From Hysterangium stoloniferum (lineage: Eukaryota > Basidiomycota > Agaricomycetes > Hysterangiales > Hysterangiaceae): 64,000 bases of DNA. The stretch is from the NCBI GenBank assembly GCA_015178975.1, contig WHVD01000170.1, positions 62,001 through 126,000 of the forward strand, given 5' to 3'. The position numbers were made by a program, and so were the translations under genes. Below the pieces are notes generated by a model. It was not told the origin of the DNA. It searched no databases and was given only the letters and a program-made list of their open reading frames with translations. The first letter of the stretch is position 1. Each line of letters begins with the position of its first letter. Positions 22,183 through 34,574 of the stretch are shown here, piece after piece.

Positions 22183-22802
22183 GGAGGATAACCGAAAACT
22201 TTAAAAGTTGTTTATCCACTAAAGTATATATATTTATATTGTTTGTTGTAAAATTAATATTTAATCAAATTCAGCCTATCAGATAATATTCTGGAGAATA
22301 AGGAAATATTAATATTTATCTTGTATCTGACAAAAGTTAGTCAAACAAACATATATAGATTATCCTTTTGGGGATAAATTCCACAACATGGATTGGTTGG
22401 CCAGATAGTTCTGGTTAACTTTCTAAACCAAATAAATTTAAATTATATGAACTACATTTGAAAGTTTGTATAATATACAAGAGAATGCATCTAATCCCAA
22501 GGATTAAGTCATAACCCAAATAATTTTGGTTAACTATAATGTTTGTGGACATTTTAAAAGTCATGGGGATACTAGAGAATGTATTTTATCCCAAAGATTA
22601 GGTAACAACCCAGATAATCTTGTATAACCATGACATTTGTGCATATTTTAAGGGAATGTACAAGTCTTAAAGATGAAATTTTGGGTTAATGAAATATAAA
22701 TTTCTAAAACATGTAGTCATAGCCAAGAGAAATAGTCTCACTTAAAAATATGAGGAGTTTTTCATAAAATTTTGTGTATTCAATGAATTGTGACTATCCT
22801 CC
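22183..22802. mobile_element. 620-bp MITE at the ORF3 stop codon
   Basis: Ends GGAGGATA...TATCCTCC form an 8-bp inverted repeat, flanked by TAG at 22180-22182 and 22803-22805. The homologous uninterrupted site at about 35995-36012 reads GTATAGCACATCCC, an empty site that proves insertion. The interior is AT-rich without an ORF and has a near-duplicate of about 80 bp (about 22481-22556 and 22573-22652). The 3-bp duplicate could fit a PIF/Harbinger or CACTA-like element; the superfamily is not settled. Confidence 0.85.
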
Positions 22803-22816
22803 TAGCACATCCCTTC

Positions 22817-22830
22817 GAACTGGGGGGCAC
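22817..22830 (+). promoter_or_regulatory. Polypurine tract of element 1
   Basis: GAACTGGGGGGCAC directly precedes the 3' LTR, as in element 2 and in the remnant before 36027. Confidence 0.85.
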
Positions 22831-23469
22831 TGTGAAGGGTATGCATATATCATGATTGGACTGTGGAATAATACATATATTATAGTATTTTATTATTTAG
22901 TTCTTACTCTTTTTCCCTAACTCTCTATATCTTTCGAGCATACCCGTATTTCTTAGTTCGAAGTCTTGTGTATATCTATGGGCGCTCTCGGCGCTAAATT
23001 TCAGACATCTTTTACCCAGCAGACACCACCTCGTAAACGACCCAGACGTCGAATAGCAAGAGGTGTCAAGGGTAACTTCTAAGCTACCTATAAGGGTAGC
23101 GTTCTCTAGTCTCCTGACATACTTTGGACTCGAACCGCGAAGGTCGAGTTCCACTCTAAGGTCTTTGCGCTCATCGATGCTATAGTCGACTCGCGCTATT
23201 ATCTCTTTACTTCAGATATTCGGCTTCTCGTTGATTATCTATTTACATTTAGCTACGAGTTGCACCGTAAATGTCAACTCTTCGTTCTCTCATTCTAGCC
23301 ATCAAGAGCAACTGTACAGTTGCTCTTGTGATGTGTAGCGTGTCTCCTTGCTAGTACTGTCAGTCTAGCAATCTACAGTATTGTACTGAACGGTCAATAC
23401 TTTCTAATAGTAGTTGAATAAACACTATTCTTCATATATTGAGCGGTAGGAATCTAACGACTCTTCACA
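22831..23469 (+). repeat. 3' LTR of element 1 (family A)
   Basis: 639 bp, same ends as the 5' LTR. It follows the polypurine tract and is followed by the CCTAC duplicate. Confidence 0.95.
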
Positions 23470-26400
23470 CCTACTATAGCTTCTACTTCGTACTCCTCGT
23501 CATTACGATTGAGTTCTCCAGGGTTCTCGAGTAGCTCCCTGGATCCGAATTCCTTAGGGGAGAGGTGGTACTTTTTAAGATGGTCTCGATTAATCACTGG
23601 ATGTAATTGATATTCCGAGGGAATGCGGAGTCGGAAGACTTGAGGATTGATCTTTTCCAAGACCTCAAACGGCCCTATCCGTCTTTGTATAAGTTTTCTT
23701 CTGGGTCCCTTGGCTTCAACGAGCTCGAGAGAATGGGGATTAATCAGAACATAATCCCCCTCTGAGATATCTTCCACTAATCTCCGTCTCTTGTTGTAAC
23801 TGCGAGCTTGGGTTTCTTGTGCTCGTGCAATCGAATCCTGCGCCGCTTGTCGGTGATTTTCCAATTCTAAGATCCATTGGTCAGCTACAGGGCTATCCGA
23901 TAATTCTCTGGGGACCACAGGGTCGTCCCCTCCTAGACAGCTAGACATTCCTCTTGGTAAGTAGCCCATTAGCAAAAAGGCCGGCGCATAGCTTGTTGAG
24001 CTTTGAACCATCGAATTGTAGGTATGAGCCACTACTTGAGTCCATTTAGACCATTCCTCCTTCGAAGAGGCACAGTACACTCTGAGGATTTGCTCCACAA
24101 TTGCATTAACGTTCTGTTAAGAACTGAAAACTGACTAAATGTCGGTGGCCAACAGGGACCGATCGGAAGGACTTGGCTTCAGCTTATGTGCTGCACCCTC
24201 GCAAATATCTGTAGGGTGTCCTTAAATTTCGGGTGGGCGAAGACTAATCCTAAAAAGCTCCTCTCGGTGAGATACCGATCGGAACTGAAGGACAAGTCAA
24301 GTGTCAGGCCGAGGGGGTCGGGGCCGGGAGTGGGCGAGCGCACGCAAAGGTGGATGGGGGATTTTTAGTATGAGACTGTTACAGACGTATGAGGGTATTC
24401 TGAGTCGATATTCTGATTGCCTAGTAACTACAACTACAGCGGGTTCATATACAAGTAACAGGCGTCTAGAAAATACTAATGGGGAGAAGGGCAGAAAACG
24501 GTATTAACAATAAGCTTGACTAGGAACGGGAAGTTTATGATTAGTTCAGGGGCCGATGATAACCGAGAGCGGGATTACGATAAAAGGAAATAGTTCAAGG
24601 ACTACAAATATAGATAGACATATGTGAAACATAAGATTGAACGGATCAACATAATAAAGGGGACATATCAAAGTTTGACCAGACAATACGAGTTACTTTG
24701 ACGTGGGCGTAAACGGAGTTTGATCTTTGTGAAAACATATGTCAGCTTCGGGGCCGATGGTTTCCAAGATGGTGACTTGAAGCATTGATAAATGGTGATA
24801 ACCTCGGGACCGATAGGGTTGCGACACGGTCGTAACACGTTCTCTGTTTGACCGTCGGTCTGAGGATGGTGGGATGAGGATACTGCAAGGGCACTTCTGT
24901 ATACTTTGCAGACTTCTCTCCAGAACCTACAGGTCCATCTCTTGTCTCGATCACAGATTATCCTTGAAGGCAGGCCGAAAGGAGCGGCTACTTTATTCAC
25001 GAAGATTCGCGCGAATCCTTCTGTGGATAGATCTGAAGTAGTGGGTTCACAGATTAAGAAATGCGCGAGTTTATCCACGGCGACGAAGATGGCGGAATAA
25101 CCACCCTCTGTAGAAGGAGGCAATCCGGTAATCAGGTCCATCGAGACAACCTCAAATGGCCTTAGGGGTACATTCGCGGGTCGAAGAGCTCCTTGTCGAG
25201 CGGAATGATCAATTTTAGTTTTCTGGCATATGTCGCAGCTGTGAGCGTACGCCACACAGTCATGCAACATCCTCGGCCAGAAGAAACGGTCTTTCTTCAG
25301 ATTAAAAAGCCTGTGGCCACCTGCATGAGCTCCTTCGAAAGGATTATCATGTATCAGCTTGAGTATGGTTGTCATCATGCTGCTAGGAATGCAGATTCGA
25401 CTTTTCCAGTCCGAATCTTGAAAGAACAATAGCTTATTCTTGCCGATAAAATAATGCGAAGGAGTGGCTACCATGTTTGGAGAAATGGGATCGGCGGTGT
25501 AATAATTCCTGAAGGCGGGATCCTTCTGGTATCCATCGCGAAGTTCCTTAGCATAATTCTCATCGATCTCTATAAGCAATTGTGGATTCGAGAGAGTAAA
25601 ATCCGCCTCATCAGTCTCATCGTTTCTGGGAAGGTTGTGCAAGTCCCATTTCGTTTGGGGGACCTCTTCGACTGTTCCGACAGGTTCAACTAACTCGTGA
25701 TGAGTGAGAAAGACGGCTTTTTCCGCTGGTTTGTTCTCCCATAACGTCTTGTTGTCGTTCCGGTTATAAGAATCCACTACGATTGGTAAGAGATCATCTC
25801 TCGCGGGGATAGCACAGTCAGGTACTCGAGGAAGTCTAGATAATGGGTCAATGTTGCTGTGTATCCGTCCTGCTCTATGTAGGATTTCCAGACCGGAGTA
25901 TGCAGCGTATACCGCCCCCCATGCGGCCAGTCTACGATTAGTATTCTCGTAAGATCTGGCCCATTGTAACGCCGCATGGTCAGTGATCAAAAGGATATGT
26001 TCTCCCTCGATAAAGGGCTGGAAATGGACCAATCCTTCTTTAGCAGCTAACGCTTCTCGCTCTGTGGCTGAGTAGTTACATTCCGCTTTCTTGAGTGTAC
26101 GGCTCCAATAGGCGATAACACGTTCGACTGTGACACTGGTGTCATCAAAATCTGTGGCCCAGGAATCCGTCCAGGTGAATTCCGGCTCCTTGGTTTTATA
26201 ATGAGTAACAAAAATGGGGACGTCTCATGATTGATCGAAAGCTGTCCTTGCTTGGGCATAAATTTTCGTATCCTTTAGGTCCTTAAGCGTCATTTTTTGT
26301 ATCTGCTGGAGGCAACATCCCAGCGCGAAGTCTGAAGTGTCTGTGTATAACCTATAAGGCATACTGCTCGCAGGGTGTCCAAGTACTGGAGCTGAACTCA

Positions 26401-29400
26401 ACGCAACTTTGATGTCTTCAAAAGCTCGGGCGTGTTCTGAATCCCAATGCCAACGAACGCCTTTCTTTAAGAGGTTGAAAAGTGGAGCAACCGTCCAGGA
26501 GTAGAATGGTATGTAAGCAGAGAAGTACAGAACCATTCCGAGAAAACGTTGAAGGTCTGCTATCTTAGAAGGCGTAGCTAATTCCAATAGGCGACTTTTT
26601 CTTGATGGGTCGAAAAGCCGAGTCTAGACACCTTATGTCCTAGTAGTAGAATCAAATTATATCCCACGTAGCACTTTTTGGGTGAGAGAGTGATTCCCGC
26701 TGCAATGATGGCTTGTAGGACCTGGTCCAAATGCTCTAGATGATTGTCCCATGTCTTAGAAAAGATCACGATGTCGTCAATATAAACTAGGCAGAATATC
26801 CATAAGTAGGGTGCAAGTACGGTTTGCATAACCCTTTGGAATATAGAAGGTCCATTACGAAGTCCAAAGGGCATTCTCCGGAATTGCCACAGTCCTCGAT
26901 GAGATCTGAAGGCTGTCTTCAGCTTATCTTCCTCTAACATTTCAAGTTGGGTAAAACCAGCTAGTGCATTGAAGGAAGATAAAATGTTGGATCCCGAGAG
27001 CGCTTGCATGATTTCCGATTGACACGGCAGCGGAAATTCATCGGGAACCGTTAGGCTGTTCAACTTTCTATAGTCAATCACTACTCGTGGTTCCCCATTG
27101 CAATAGACGACAAAGGCTGGTGCCCCCCAAGGACTTTTGGACGGTTCAATCACTCCCTGTTGGAACCAAGTGTCCATTTGTTCGTCAATGACTTTCCTAT
27201 TAGCCGGGGAGGTTGGAAACATTGACATTGAAATAGGTTGTGCGCCATCTTTTAAGGGGACATTGACCTTGACATCTACTTGTCCTAAACGCCCGTCTAC
27301 TCCAAAAGCTAGGACATTCTTAGTTAATACTGACTCCAAGCGGGAGGAGACGTCGGTAGGGATGTCAGGACCTAAATTAACTAGCTTATGCAGATCTTCC
27401 GCGCGAAACGTTTCCGTGGTGGCAACTTCTGACGTTTTGGGGCCTGCCGGGTCGAAATCATCTGCGAGTGCCCATTCCAGGGGCAGCCCGGAAGATTGAG
27501 GATTAAGGACACGTTCCTCTTCTATTCTTGATAGACTTTCGATGAGATGGGCGATCTTGGTTGCCGTCGACTGCATCGATGCCCTCTCAGTCGAAGATCT
27601 AGGAGTCTGGGCCCATTTGTTTGCATCGTGAATTAATCCAACGGTTTCCCCTCGTCTGATGATTCTTGGCATCAGAGAGGGATTAGCGAGAGGTATTGCG
27701 GCACATTCCCTAGAGATGGTGGTGGTGGGAGCAGCTAGTATACTCCCATTGTCGTTTTGTAAGACAACTCCCTCGACTATCCATTGGTCACCAATAAGAT
27801 CTCCTACAAAGATTGGTACTAATCGAGCTGATTCCGGTTCTATAGTACAATCTTGTGAGGCCCGTGCAACTCTTTCAGTACGCACTCCTTTGTCTGGTTT
27901 GGAAGTCAATTCAGACGAGTCATTGGCTAATTCCTCAAAGGGGATCTTGCTAATCAAAAAGGTTAAAGGCTGCGGCTCCTTGGAAGAACTGGCTGGAATA
28001 GATCCTGCTCTCCCAGGCAAAATCAATCTGGAACCCAGCGGTTGGTCTCGCAGTGTCCCGATCTCATAGTTCACGTGAAAGTCTTCTCCAAGAAGGATTG
28101 GGACGGTCATACCTCGGACAACGTACGTCTCGGTGGTAAATTTGAGGAGTATACCGGTGTCATCCTCGAGATAAATGGGGACGTTGACATATCCTAATAC
28201 CTTGGCATTACCGGTAAGTTGTACGAGGCGCAGCTTGAGTCCTTGCTTGAGTTAAAGGCGGTCCTCTAGTTCCGTATAGAAATCCTCTGAGATTAAGGAG
28301 AGGTCAGCTCTGGCGTCCAGCCTGATTTTAATAGGATTTGAGGCTTCTGAATTCCCTACACATCCGTAGACGTGTAATGCTGAAATCCCAATACTGGAAT
28401 ATCCACCCGGAGGGTCCCTTCTGCGATAGATAATAGTCGAATCCTCTTTCATAAGTCGACTGGATCGGGGGTATTGAATTCTAGGTCTTTTGCTTTCTTT
28501 TCTTGCAGCCAGTTTGATGTCCCTCCTGATACGTCTACCGTTAGGTACTTTGGGAGCGTTCAAAATAGAGTCGTCCGCTTCAGAGTCTGACTCATCGCAA
28601 GGAATTAAGTCGGGCAATTGCCCTGGGTCAAAGGGGAAGCTCTCCTCCTCCGATCCCTCTGACTCAGAGGGGTCTTCTATGACGTAGGTCTGACTTATTT
28701 CCTTAGATCGGTTCGCAAATGCGTCCTCATTGACGATTTCCTCAATGGTGGGAGGTTCAGGTCGCGATAAAACTCTCGTCTCAGTCAGACCTTCACAGTT
28801 CTGACGATGAGCGTCTAGCCAGTCTCCTTTCTTGAGAAAATCATGGTCTGATATAGAAACATAAACTTGCGATGTCTCATTCACGTCTGAAACGATGTTG
28901 TCCTCTGGCTGAGGAAGGTAGACAGAAATGAAAATCGATTCCTCATCAATGTTATGTACTTGTCCCTGTACACTTAATCCATAAACCGTTTCATAAGCCC
29001 TTTGATCCTCCGCCTCCTCCACTGGGTTCTGCGTGGAGCACTTGTTAATAGAGACATAGTGCAACATCCTGCCCGCATGGGGGCAGTTGATCTTGAAATG
29101 CTCTAAGCTCCCACAAATCCAACACTCCTTCGGAGGCTTGGCAATGCTTTTCTTGTCACTTCGTTCGAAAAAGAACTTGCCGTGTTTCTTACCCTGCTTA
29201 GCGTTCGATCTCCTAGGGACGGCTTTATCCTCGAGTTCGCCGAGGAGGACGTGGCCTCGATTAGTGAAGTCGATTTTTCCAGAGTGCTCCTCCTCATGCC
29301 AGGGATCCGACTCGTCTTGCTCGGCGATCATGACTCTGGGTTTCTGAAACCGATAACATTCTCGATGTGTTTGAACCCAAGCGTTAATCAGAGCCTCTTG

Positions 29401-31439
29401 TAAATTGTTCGCATAAGTCTGTAGGCTCATGATGTCGTCGATAGGTTGTCCCTGTAGAAGATAAAGCCATTCCGTGGGTAGTGTCAGGATAAGTCTGTGG
29501 GTTTCGTCCTTCCGGTTTTGGTGGAACCTGTACAAGAATCGATAGAGCTTGACCCTTCGCTGAATGTAATGAACGGGTGTCTCATGATTGTGACCGGCCT
29601 GTCGAAACTTCATGGCTTCCCATTCTAGAGCCAAGGATTCGCGCCAACGAGTTCCTAGTAATCCTTCTACGATGCCCCAAAGAAACGATCCGTGAGATCG
29701 ACTAAATTCAGAGCGATGTTCACAGTCTAGGGTGCTCCACCAGATCTTAGCACCGCCGGTGAGTCATCTTGGCAGAGCGACTCCCAACAATGTACTCATG
29801 GAGTCAGAGATCTCCCAGAGGCTCATAATGTCCATGATGTAATCCAACGCCTTGGATTGAGTCCCATCGTATTCGGGAAGGTCTGACCATTTGATCTTGA
29901 TGTCGTTGGTGTTAAGAGCGATCCTTTTATCCTTAGGTAAGTCATCGATAGGTGCGCTGGCTCAAGGCTGCATCGGAGTTTGAAAGGGAGAGTTAGGTAC
30001 TCTACTGTGACGCCCCCCACGTCCCGAATTCCCTCCATAGCTTGAGGTACTAGAACTCCCAGATGAATTACTAGGAGGTCCTCTCGATGGCAAAAAGGGG
30101 TTGGAGGAGATTGGCAGGGAATGGCGAGGATGGACTGGATTCAGCGATCTTCGACCAGCAACCTGACCAGCTATACCCTCGGTGAATGCAGTGGAGAAAG
30201 ACGGTCGACCCCTGTTGGCAACTGATCGATATCTAGTCGTAGTTGGTTCATCACCCATGTTCGTATTGCCAGGGATTCATTCGAATGCGACGCGAGAGCG
30301 GTGACTTTCCTGATGGGGGGTAGGGCTAGGTTCCGTCGCAATCCCTCTCTCGATTTCGACCGTATTCAAAGGTCAACGAGGTTGAGGCTGATAGAGGGGG
30401 ATGCATATTTCCATTCCTTTTTCCTGAAGACGTTCCACCACCTGCATCCTCATGTCAGACGGGAAGTCTTGCAAAATAATGGGACGATTGAGCGAATGAA
30501 GGAAACGAGTGTCGGGAGATCCATTCAGGGTACGAACAAATGAATTTGTTGTGGAGATGGGCGAATTGGGTACCTGGATGGAATCACCATAAGGGTAAAG
30601 CACCTCCAAAACCATCTTATTGAGTCTTCTCTGATTTCGCCTTAACCGACCACTTAAGGTAAAATACGCAAACGAAGAGTTCCAACTAATCCCGTTAAGA
30701 GACTCCTCCAGCATCCGAATGTATATATACTGGTAGTCGACTTTAGGGACGATGTGATCCCCACCGAGTAGGATGTGAAGGATTTGTAACGCATCATCGT
30801 GCGTGCAGAGCGCTTCGAGGAATGAAGAGAACACCTCTTGTTTAAGAACCGTCCTCCCTCCTTCCATAACAGAAGTAACTTCGCTCGACCATTTGGGGAT
30901 TGAGCGAGTTAGATCCTCAAGGGTTCCAGGTCGTGTGAATAGATCTTGCGCCGATAAAATAGCCTGATAACAACCTAACCAGACTGCTACAGTCAACGGG
31001 AAGAGGGGGTAGTCCGTATTGTACTCCTCCACAAAGGGAGTAACCTGATCCGCAGAAATTCAATCAGCGTAGTATGCATCCCATTGTAAGTCAATGGGCT
31101 GGGTGTAAATCATATGACCCCTAAAGAACTGCTTAAGGATGACCTGTTTAGGTGGGAACGAGAGAATGGGTTCAGAAGCACGGGTAATCTCAACCTTAGC
31201 TCCGGGGACGTTAACTTCTCAGTTGACGGATGTTCTTCTTGTGGACTTGGAGGGGCATCCATTGACGGTCCAGCTACTGCTTTGACGGGACTTCCGGGAG
31301 GAGCTGGTTTTTGAAAAGTCAACGAAGACTTCCTCATGGTGACATTACGGGGTGGTTCCAGACTTGCAGGTCTTTGACGAGGTTTTGAACTACTCGGGGT
31401 CACAGAGGATCTCGGCATTTGGTTCTTGCCAGTGGTCAT
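23470..31439 (-). pseudogene. gag-pol: Gag-Pol of element 2 (main part), with stops, frameshifts and an LTR in integrase
   Basis: Minus strand from ATG 31439 (MTTGKNQMPR, like element 1) through gag, zinc knuckle CWICGSLEHFKINC at 29083-29124, protease-like DARADLSLISEDFY near 28300, RT with YIDD at 26773-26784, RNase H (TDTSDFALGC near 26340), and integrase (CDICQKTK, MDLITGLPPS, HHPQTDGQTE) to the chromodomain start EYEVEAIVG near 23490. The chromodomain finishes at 11139-11285 on the far side of element 1. Lesions: a frameshift near 31210; TGA near 31065, 29960, 29762 and 26230; a TAA near 28252; and a solo LTR at 24115-24837. It is about 70-80% similar to element 1 by eye, so the two are sister families sharing the ORF3 layout. 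Confidence 0.92.
24115..24837 (-). repeat. Solo LTR (family D-like) in integrase of element 2
   Basis: Minus-strand ends TGTTACGACC and TTCTTAACA. Flanked by CGTTC at 24110-24114 and 24838-24842. It splits the integrase between QTDGQTEN and NAIVEQ, which rejoin in frame. The start resembles family D (TGTTATGACC at 34928). Confidence 0.88.
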
Positions 31440-31495
31440 TTATGTGCTTAGAATTTGATAGTTGAAATAAATGTTTTTCTTCGTAGGGAACGAGC

Positions 31496-31515
31496 GGTCC
31501 GGCTCGGATCACCAC
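31496..31515 (-). promoter_or_regulatory. Primer-binding site of element 2
   Basis: Minus strand GTGGTGATCCGAGCCGGACC follows the 5' LTR at 31516 and is nearly identical to the element 1 site. Confidence 0.7.
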
Positions 31516-32143
31516 TGTGAAGAGTGGTAGAAGTTCTAACCGTTCTATATACGAAGAATATCGACCGTTGAGGTACGATACCACAATGTATTGACTGTCT
31601 AAGTCTAATACGGGCCAAACGTGTATTGACTACTTAGTTCAATACGGTAGAGAGAAGTAGCTATCTAAAGTAAAGTAGATAGCTAGAACGAATAAGTAGA
31701 ATCGACTGGTTAAGTGCAATTCTGGACAACTGCTCGAGTGCAAGTAGAGTAGTTAGAGAGTCGAATAATAGAGTAGCGTGGATGTAGTCCATGCGAGTTG
31801 AGATAAGGATTGAGTTTCGACTGATACAGTTCGAAACTCAGTTTGAATGAGTAGCTAAAGCCTGTCTGTGATGGTCGAGATGATACACCAATCACAACTT
31901 ACAGGACACTAACAGGTGTCTGGGTAAGTCGTGGTTGCGGTGTAAAAAGTGTCTGAGTTCTAAACTACGGGCGCTAGAATACATAAGTCTGCATGTGCAC
32001 CCACAAGAGTCGATGTACCACATACATAGGTCATCGAACTAATTATAGATATAATAAAAGAGAGAAAATAGAAATAATAAAGGAGATATAGTAAGAGCTC
32101 ATCCGACTATATTTCCTGAGTGTATTTCGCCATACCTCTCACA
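31516..32143 (-). repeat. 5' LTR of element 2 (family C)
   Basis: 628 bp, plus-strand ends TGTGAAGAG and CCTCTCACA, followed by the GCAGG duplicate at 32144-32148. Confidence 0.94.
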
Positions 32144-32148
32144 GCAGG

Positions 32149-32490
32149 GGTGCGAGTGCACAAGTGCATGGTGTGCACGCAGATGTGCACTGTGTGGACA
32201 TGGTGTGTGGATGTGGGCACATTGTGTAAGTGAAGGCATGTGGATGTGGTGCATGGATGTGGTATGTAGGCATGGCGTGTGGATGTGGGCACGCTGCATG
32301 GGTGTGCGAGTGCACAAGTGCATTTTGCGGGAGTGCACATTTTCCACACGGGTGCGAGTGCACAAGTGCATTTTGCGGGAGTGCACATTTGCCACACGGG
32401 TGCGCAAGCGCGTCAGCACATCATGTGGGTGCATGAGGGTATGTAAGTGGGTGCACAACTGCAGGCACATGGGTGCACTGCGTAAGGATA
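32149..32490. repeat. GTGCA-rich tract, continuation of 6006-6523
   Basis: Simple GTG/GCA-rich DN A with a 48-bp unit (GTGCGAGTGCACAAGTGC at its start) present twice at 32311-32406. Before element 2 arrived it was joined to 6523. Confidence 0.65.
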
Positions 32491-33140
32491 ATGCAGATGA
32501 TGAGGATGAACTCATGCTTACCGCCAAACAAGAAAAGCAGCTGCAGCAACAAGATGCAGTCATCCCTGCCAACACCATCACTGACCTGGATCTAGATGAC
32601 GGCAGTGATATGGTTATGCACAGCTACAGGAAATCGATGCCGAGCTTGAAACGCAGGAACTGCGCATGGATGTGTTCCTCAATGACCCCGAGCTTTCACT
32701 CAAGATCTTCTTCTCGCATTTCTATAAAGATAAGGGTCTCTGGTGGTCCATGCCCAAGCTCTGTGACAGCCCCATTCTCATCCGCTTCTTCCTCCAATTC
32801 TTCATCTGCAATCAGCTCATGAATGACTACAACTGTGCCTTCAACAAGGCACTGCTGCTCGTTGACCTGGCCCACATAGAACTGCCTTTGATGAGCAAGA
32901 TCAGCATCCAAGTCCCAGATGTGTTTAGTTGGGCATATGGAGCCTTGTGGGGCTCGAAGGTGCCCTCAATCTGGGACACTGGTGAGGAGTCGCTGAGTGT
33001 GCTGGAGCCGGAGAAGACGGAGACTACGAAAAGCAATGTGAAGACGGATAAGAATAAGGAGTGGGAGGCAGAGCTGGAGAGACAGGGTGTGGAGAAGATC
33101 AATTTGTCGACTATCCTGCCCCCTCTGCCCACTGAGCCAC
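32491..33140 (+). pseudogene. Unknown multi-copy-type fungal protein, frameshifted
   Basis: A plus-strand frame at about 32495-32600 (DEDELMLTAKQEKQLQQQD) continues in another frame from 32640 (ELETQELRMDVFLNDPELS, IFFSHFYKDKGLWW, RFFLQFFICNQL, LPLMSKISIQVPDVFSWAYG) to about 33130. The pattern (FF..Y...GL.W, L...P.L..FF..FL..N) resembles a hypothetical protein I associate with large Agaricomycete families of no known function; I cannot name the domain. The frame change and fusion into simple repeats indicate a relic. Confidence 0.45.
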
Positions 33141-33229
33141 AGCCGTCCTCATCCTCCTTTTCGGCCACTGTGCCACTGTGCTTTGCACCGCCCTTCTCGA
33201 AATGGCACCTTTTGTTACTCTTGAGTCTG

Positions 33230-33500
33230 ACAAATTTGAGGGTGTGCAGTGCATGTACAAGTGTGGTGCGTGGGCACGGTTTGAATGTGCATGGGCATGG
33301 TTTGAATGTGCATGGGCATGGCTTGAAGATGCGCTGCATGGGTGTGCAGGTGCACCAAGTGTGGCAGGGGTGTGGTTCAAGGGTGTGCTGCGTGAGTGTG
33401 CAAGTACGGGTGCGCAAGTGCAGTCCATTGGCGTGGTTTGAGGGTGTGCTGTGTGGGTTTGAGGGTGCACTGTGCAGGTGCATAGCACATGCTAGGGTTT
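33230..33500. repeat. GTGCATGG-rich repeats, 21-bp unit
   Basis: A 21-bp unit (GGTTTGAATGTGCATGGGCAT) occurs about three times around 33267-33330, followed by more GTGC-rich sequence of the same type as the tract at 32149. Confidence 0.6.
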
Positions 33501-34574
33501 GAAGGGCGACTGGGCCAATGGAAACAGATGGTGCTGCAGAGCAAGGTGACATAAGGGTGCAGATTTGGGTCACTGGGGAGATACCCTCGAAGTGACAAGC
33601 GATTGGGGCCAGAGAAGTGGGCCTACTTTCAAAGGACCATCCCATGGTGCTGTGTAGAGATGGGACCACTACATATCAGTGCTAGGATATCTTACCCAGT
33701 CCTTCCAACAACAAGGAGATGATGTGAGGTTGACAGTTGTGTATGAAACAGACTAAGGGACTGACCTCCAAAACTTGTGGACACATGTGGATGCAGGGCT
33801 GTGTCACCTCATAATGAAGCTTTCACACCATCTCAACTTTCAATGTCATCTACTCTTAGCCTTCCCCTCTGCTAAAGCTTTGCACTGAAATAGTCAAAGC
33901 TTTGCTCTTCTAATCTTTGCAACTTACAGGTTTAGCACACACTGTTCAACAAGGTCCTTCCTCAGGGTTAAAGCTTCACACTGAAATAGTCGAAGCTTTG
34001 CCTTTCTGACCTTTGCAACTTATGGGTTCAGTGCACACTGTTCAACAAGGTGTGGCTAACGGTTCAGTTCAGCTTGGGTTCAGCGTGCGACATTTTTCAA
34101 CAAGGTATCCATGGGTTCAGGTTTGGGTTTGGAAGAAGAGAGTCTGCAATGATAAATTCACTATCCCAGAAATTCAGCAGATCTTCAATTTCACCTCCAC
34201 CTGATGCTCTTAGCATCTTCGATGCCTACAAAATGCACTCATTGCTTGCAGTCAAATTCACAAGTCATGTCAATGTGCTTGTCACTCACAGTTGAATTCA
34301 TGAGCATCCTTCCCACACATGTCGACACACACGGACCCTTTCCCCTCCACCCCCTTCACTTTACTTTTACTGGAGGGAACTGTGAAAAGTGTACACACCC
34401 AACCCCGGTGCCATATTTGGGTTCTCTATCACAATCACACTGAACTCAGTCGATTTTGCGATTTTTTCTTTTTCCTCTGGACCCACCCATCTACTTGCAG
34501 CATTTCTGGACACATTCTAGACCCACCATGGGCTAGACCTTTCAGAAACACAGACTGAAACCTAACTGTGCACG
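33501..34574. other. No gene seen; duplicated segment of about 95 bp
   Basis: 33871-33957 and 33970-34053 are two diverged copies (both with ACTGAAATAGTC.AAGCTTTG and CACACTGTTCAACAAGGT). At 34368-34390 a purine-rich GGAGGGAAC precedes TGTGAAAAGTG, which could be a polypurine tract/LTR start, but no partner end was found. Confidence 0.35.

Larger units (their letters stand above)
11286..23469 (+). mobile_element. Element 1: Ty3/gypsy chromovirus with ORF3, inserted in element 2
   Basis: 12,184 bp bounded by two 639-bp LTRs and flanked by CCTAC at 11281-11285 and 23470-23474. Contents: PBS, a single gag-pol frame (12001-19901), ORF3 (20259-22182), MITE, polypurine tract, LTR. Without the inserted LTR (17234-17707) and MITE it is about 11.1 kb, matching element 2. 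The LTRs differ at 14 positions, 12 of them CpG transitions. Nine in-frame TGA stops in gag-pol show it is dead, although its ends and duplication are intact. Confidence 0.96.
6524..32143 (-). mobile_element. Element 2: nested Ty3/gypsy chromovirus with ORF3 (25.6 kb including insertions)
   Basis: Minus-strand LTR retrotransposon bounded by family-C LTRs (31516-32143 is the 5' LTR, 6524-7801 the interrupted 3' LTR). It is flanked by GCAGG at 6519-6523 and 32144-32148. Subtracting element 1, three solo LTRs and their 5-bp duplicates leaves 11,414 bp. Order on the minus strand: LTR, PBS, gag-pol, chromodomain, ORF3, polypurine tract, LTR. Both LTRs are 628 bp once the nested LTR is removed. They differ at about 17 positions, nearly all CpG transitions. 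All its ORFs carry stops or frameshifts, so it is inactive. It must be older than element 1, which interrupts it. Confidence 0.95.

Noticed and set aside
27137..28069. Plus-strand ORFs of 120-136 codons inside element 2
   Set aside because: They are antisense shadows of the minus-strand pol with no motif of their own.
32205..32822. Long plus-strand ORF through the GTGCA-rich repeats
   Set aside because: Most of it is simple repeat, open in several frames on both strands; only the part after about 32490 looks derived from a protein.
33111..33669. Minus-strand His/Cys/Pro-rich ORF resembling a metal-binding protein
   Set aside because: It is the translation of GTGC/CATGG simple repeats and antisense of the relic at 32491-33140.
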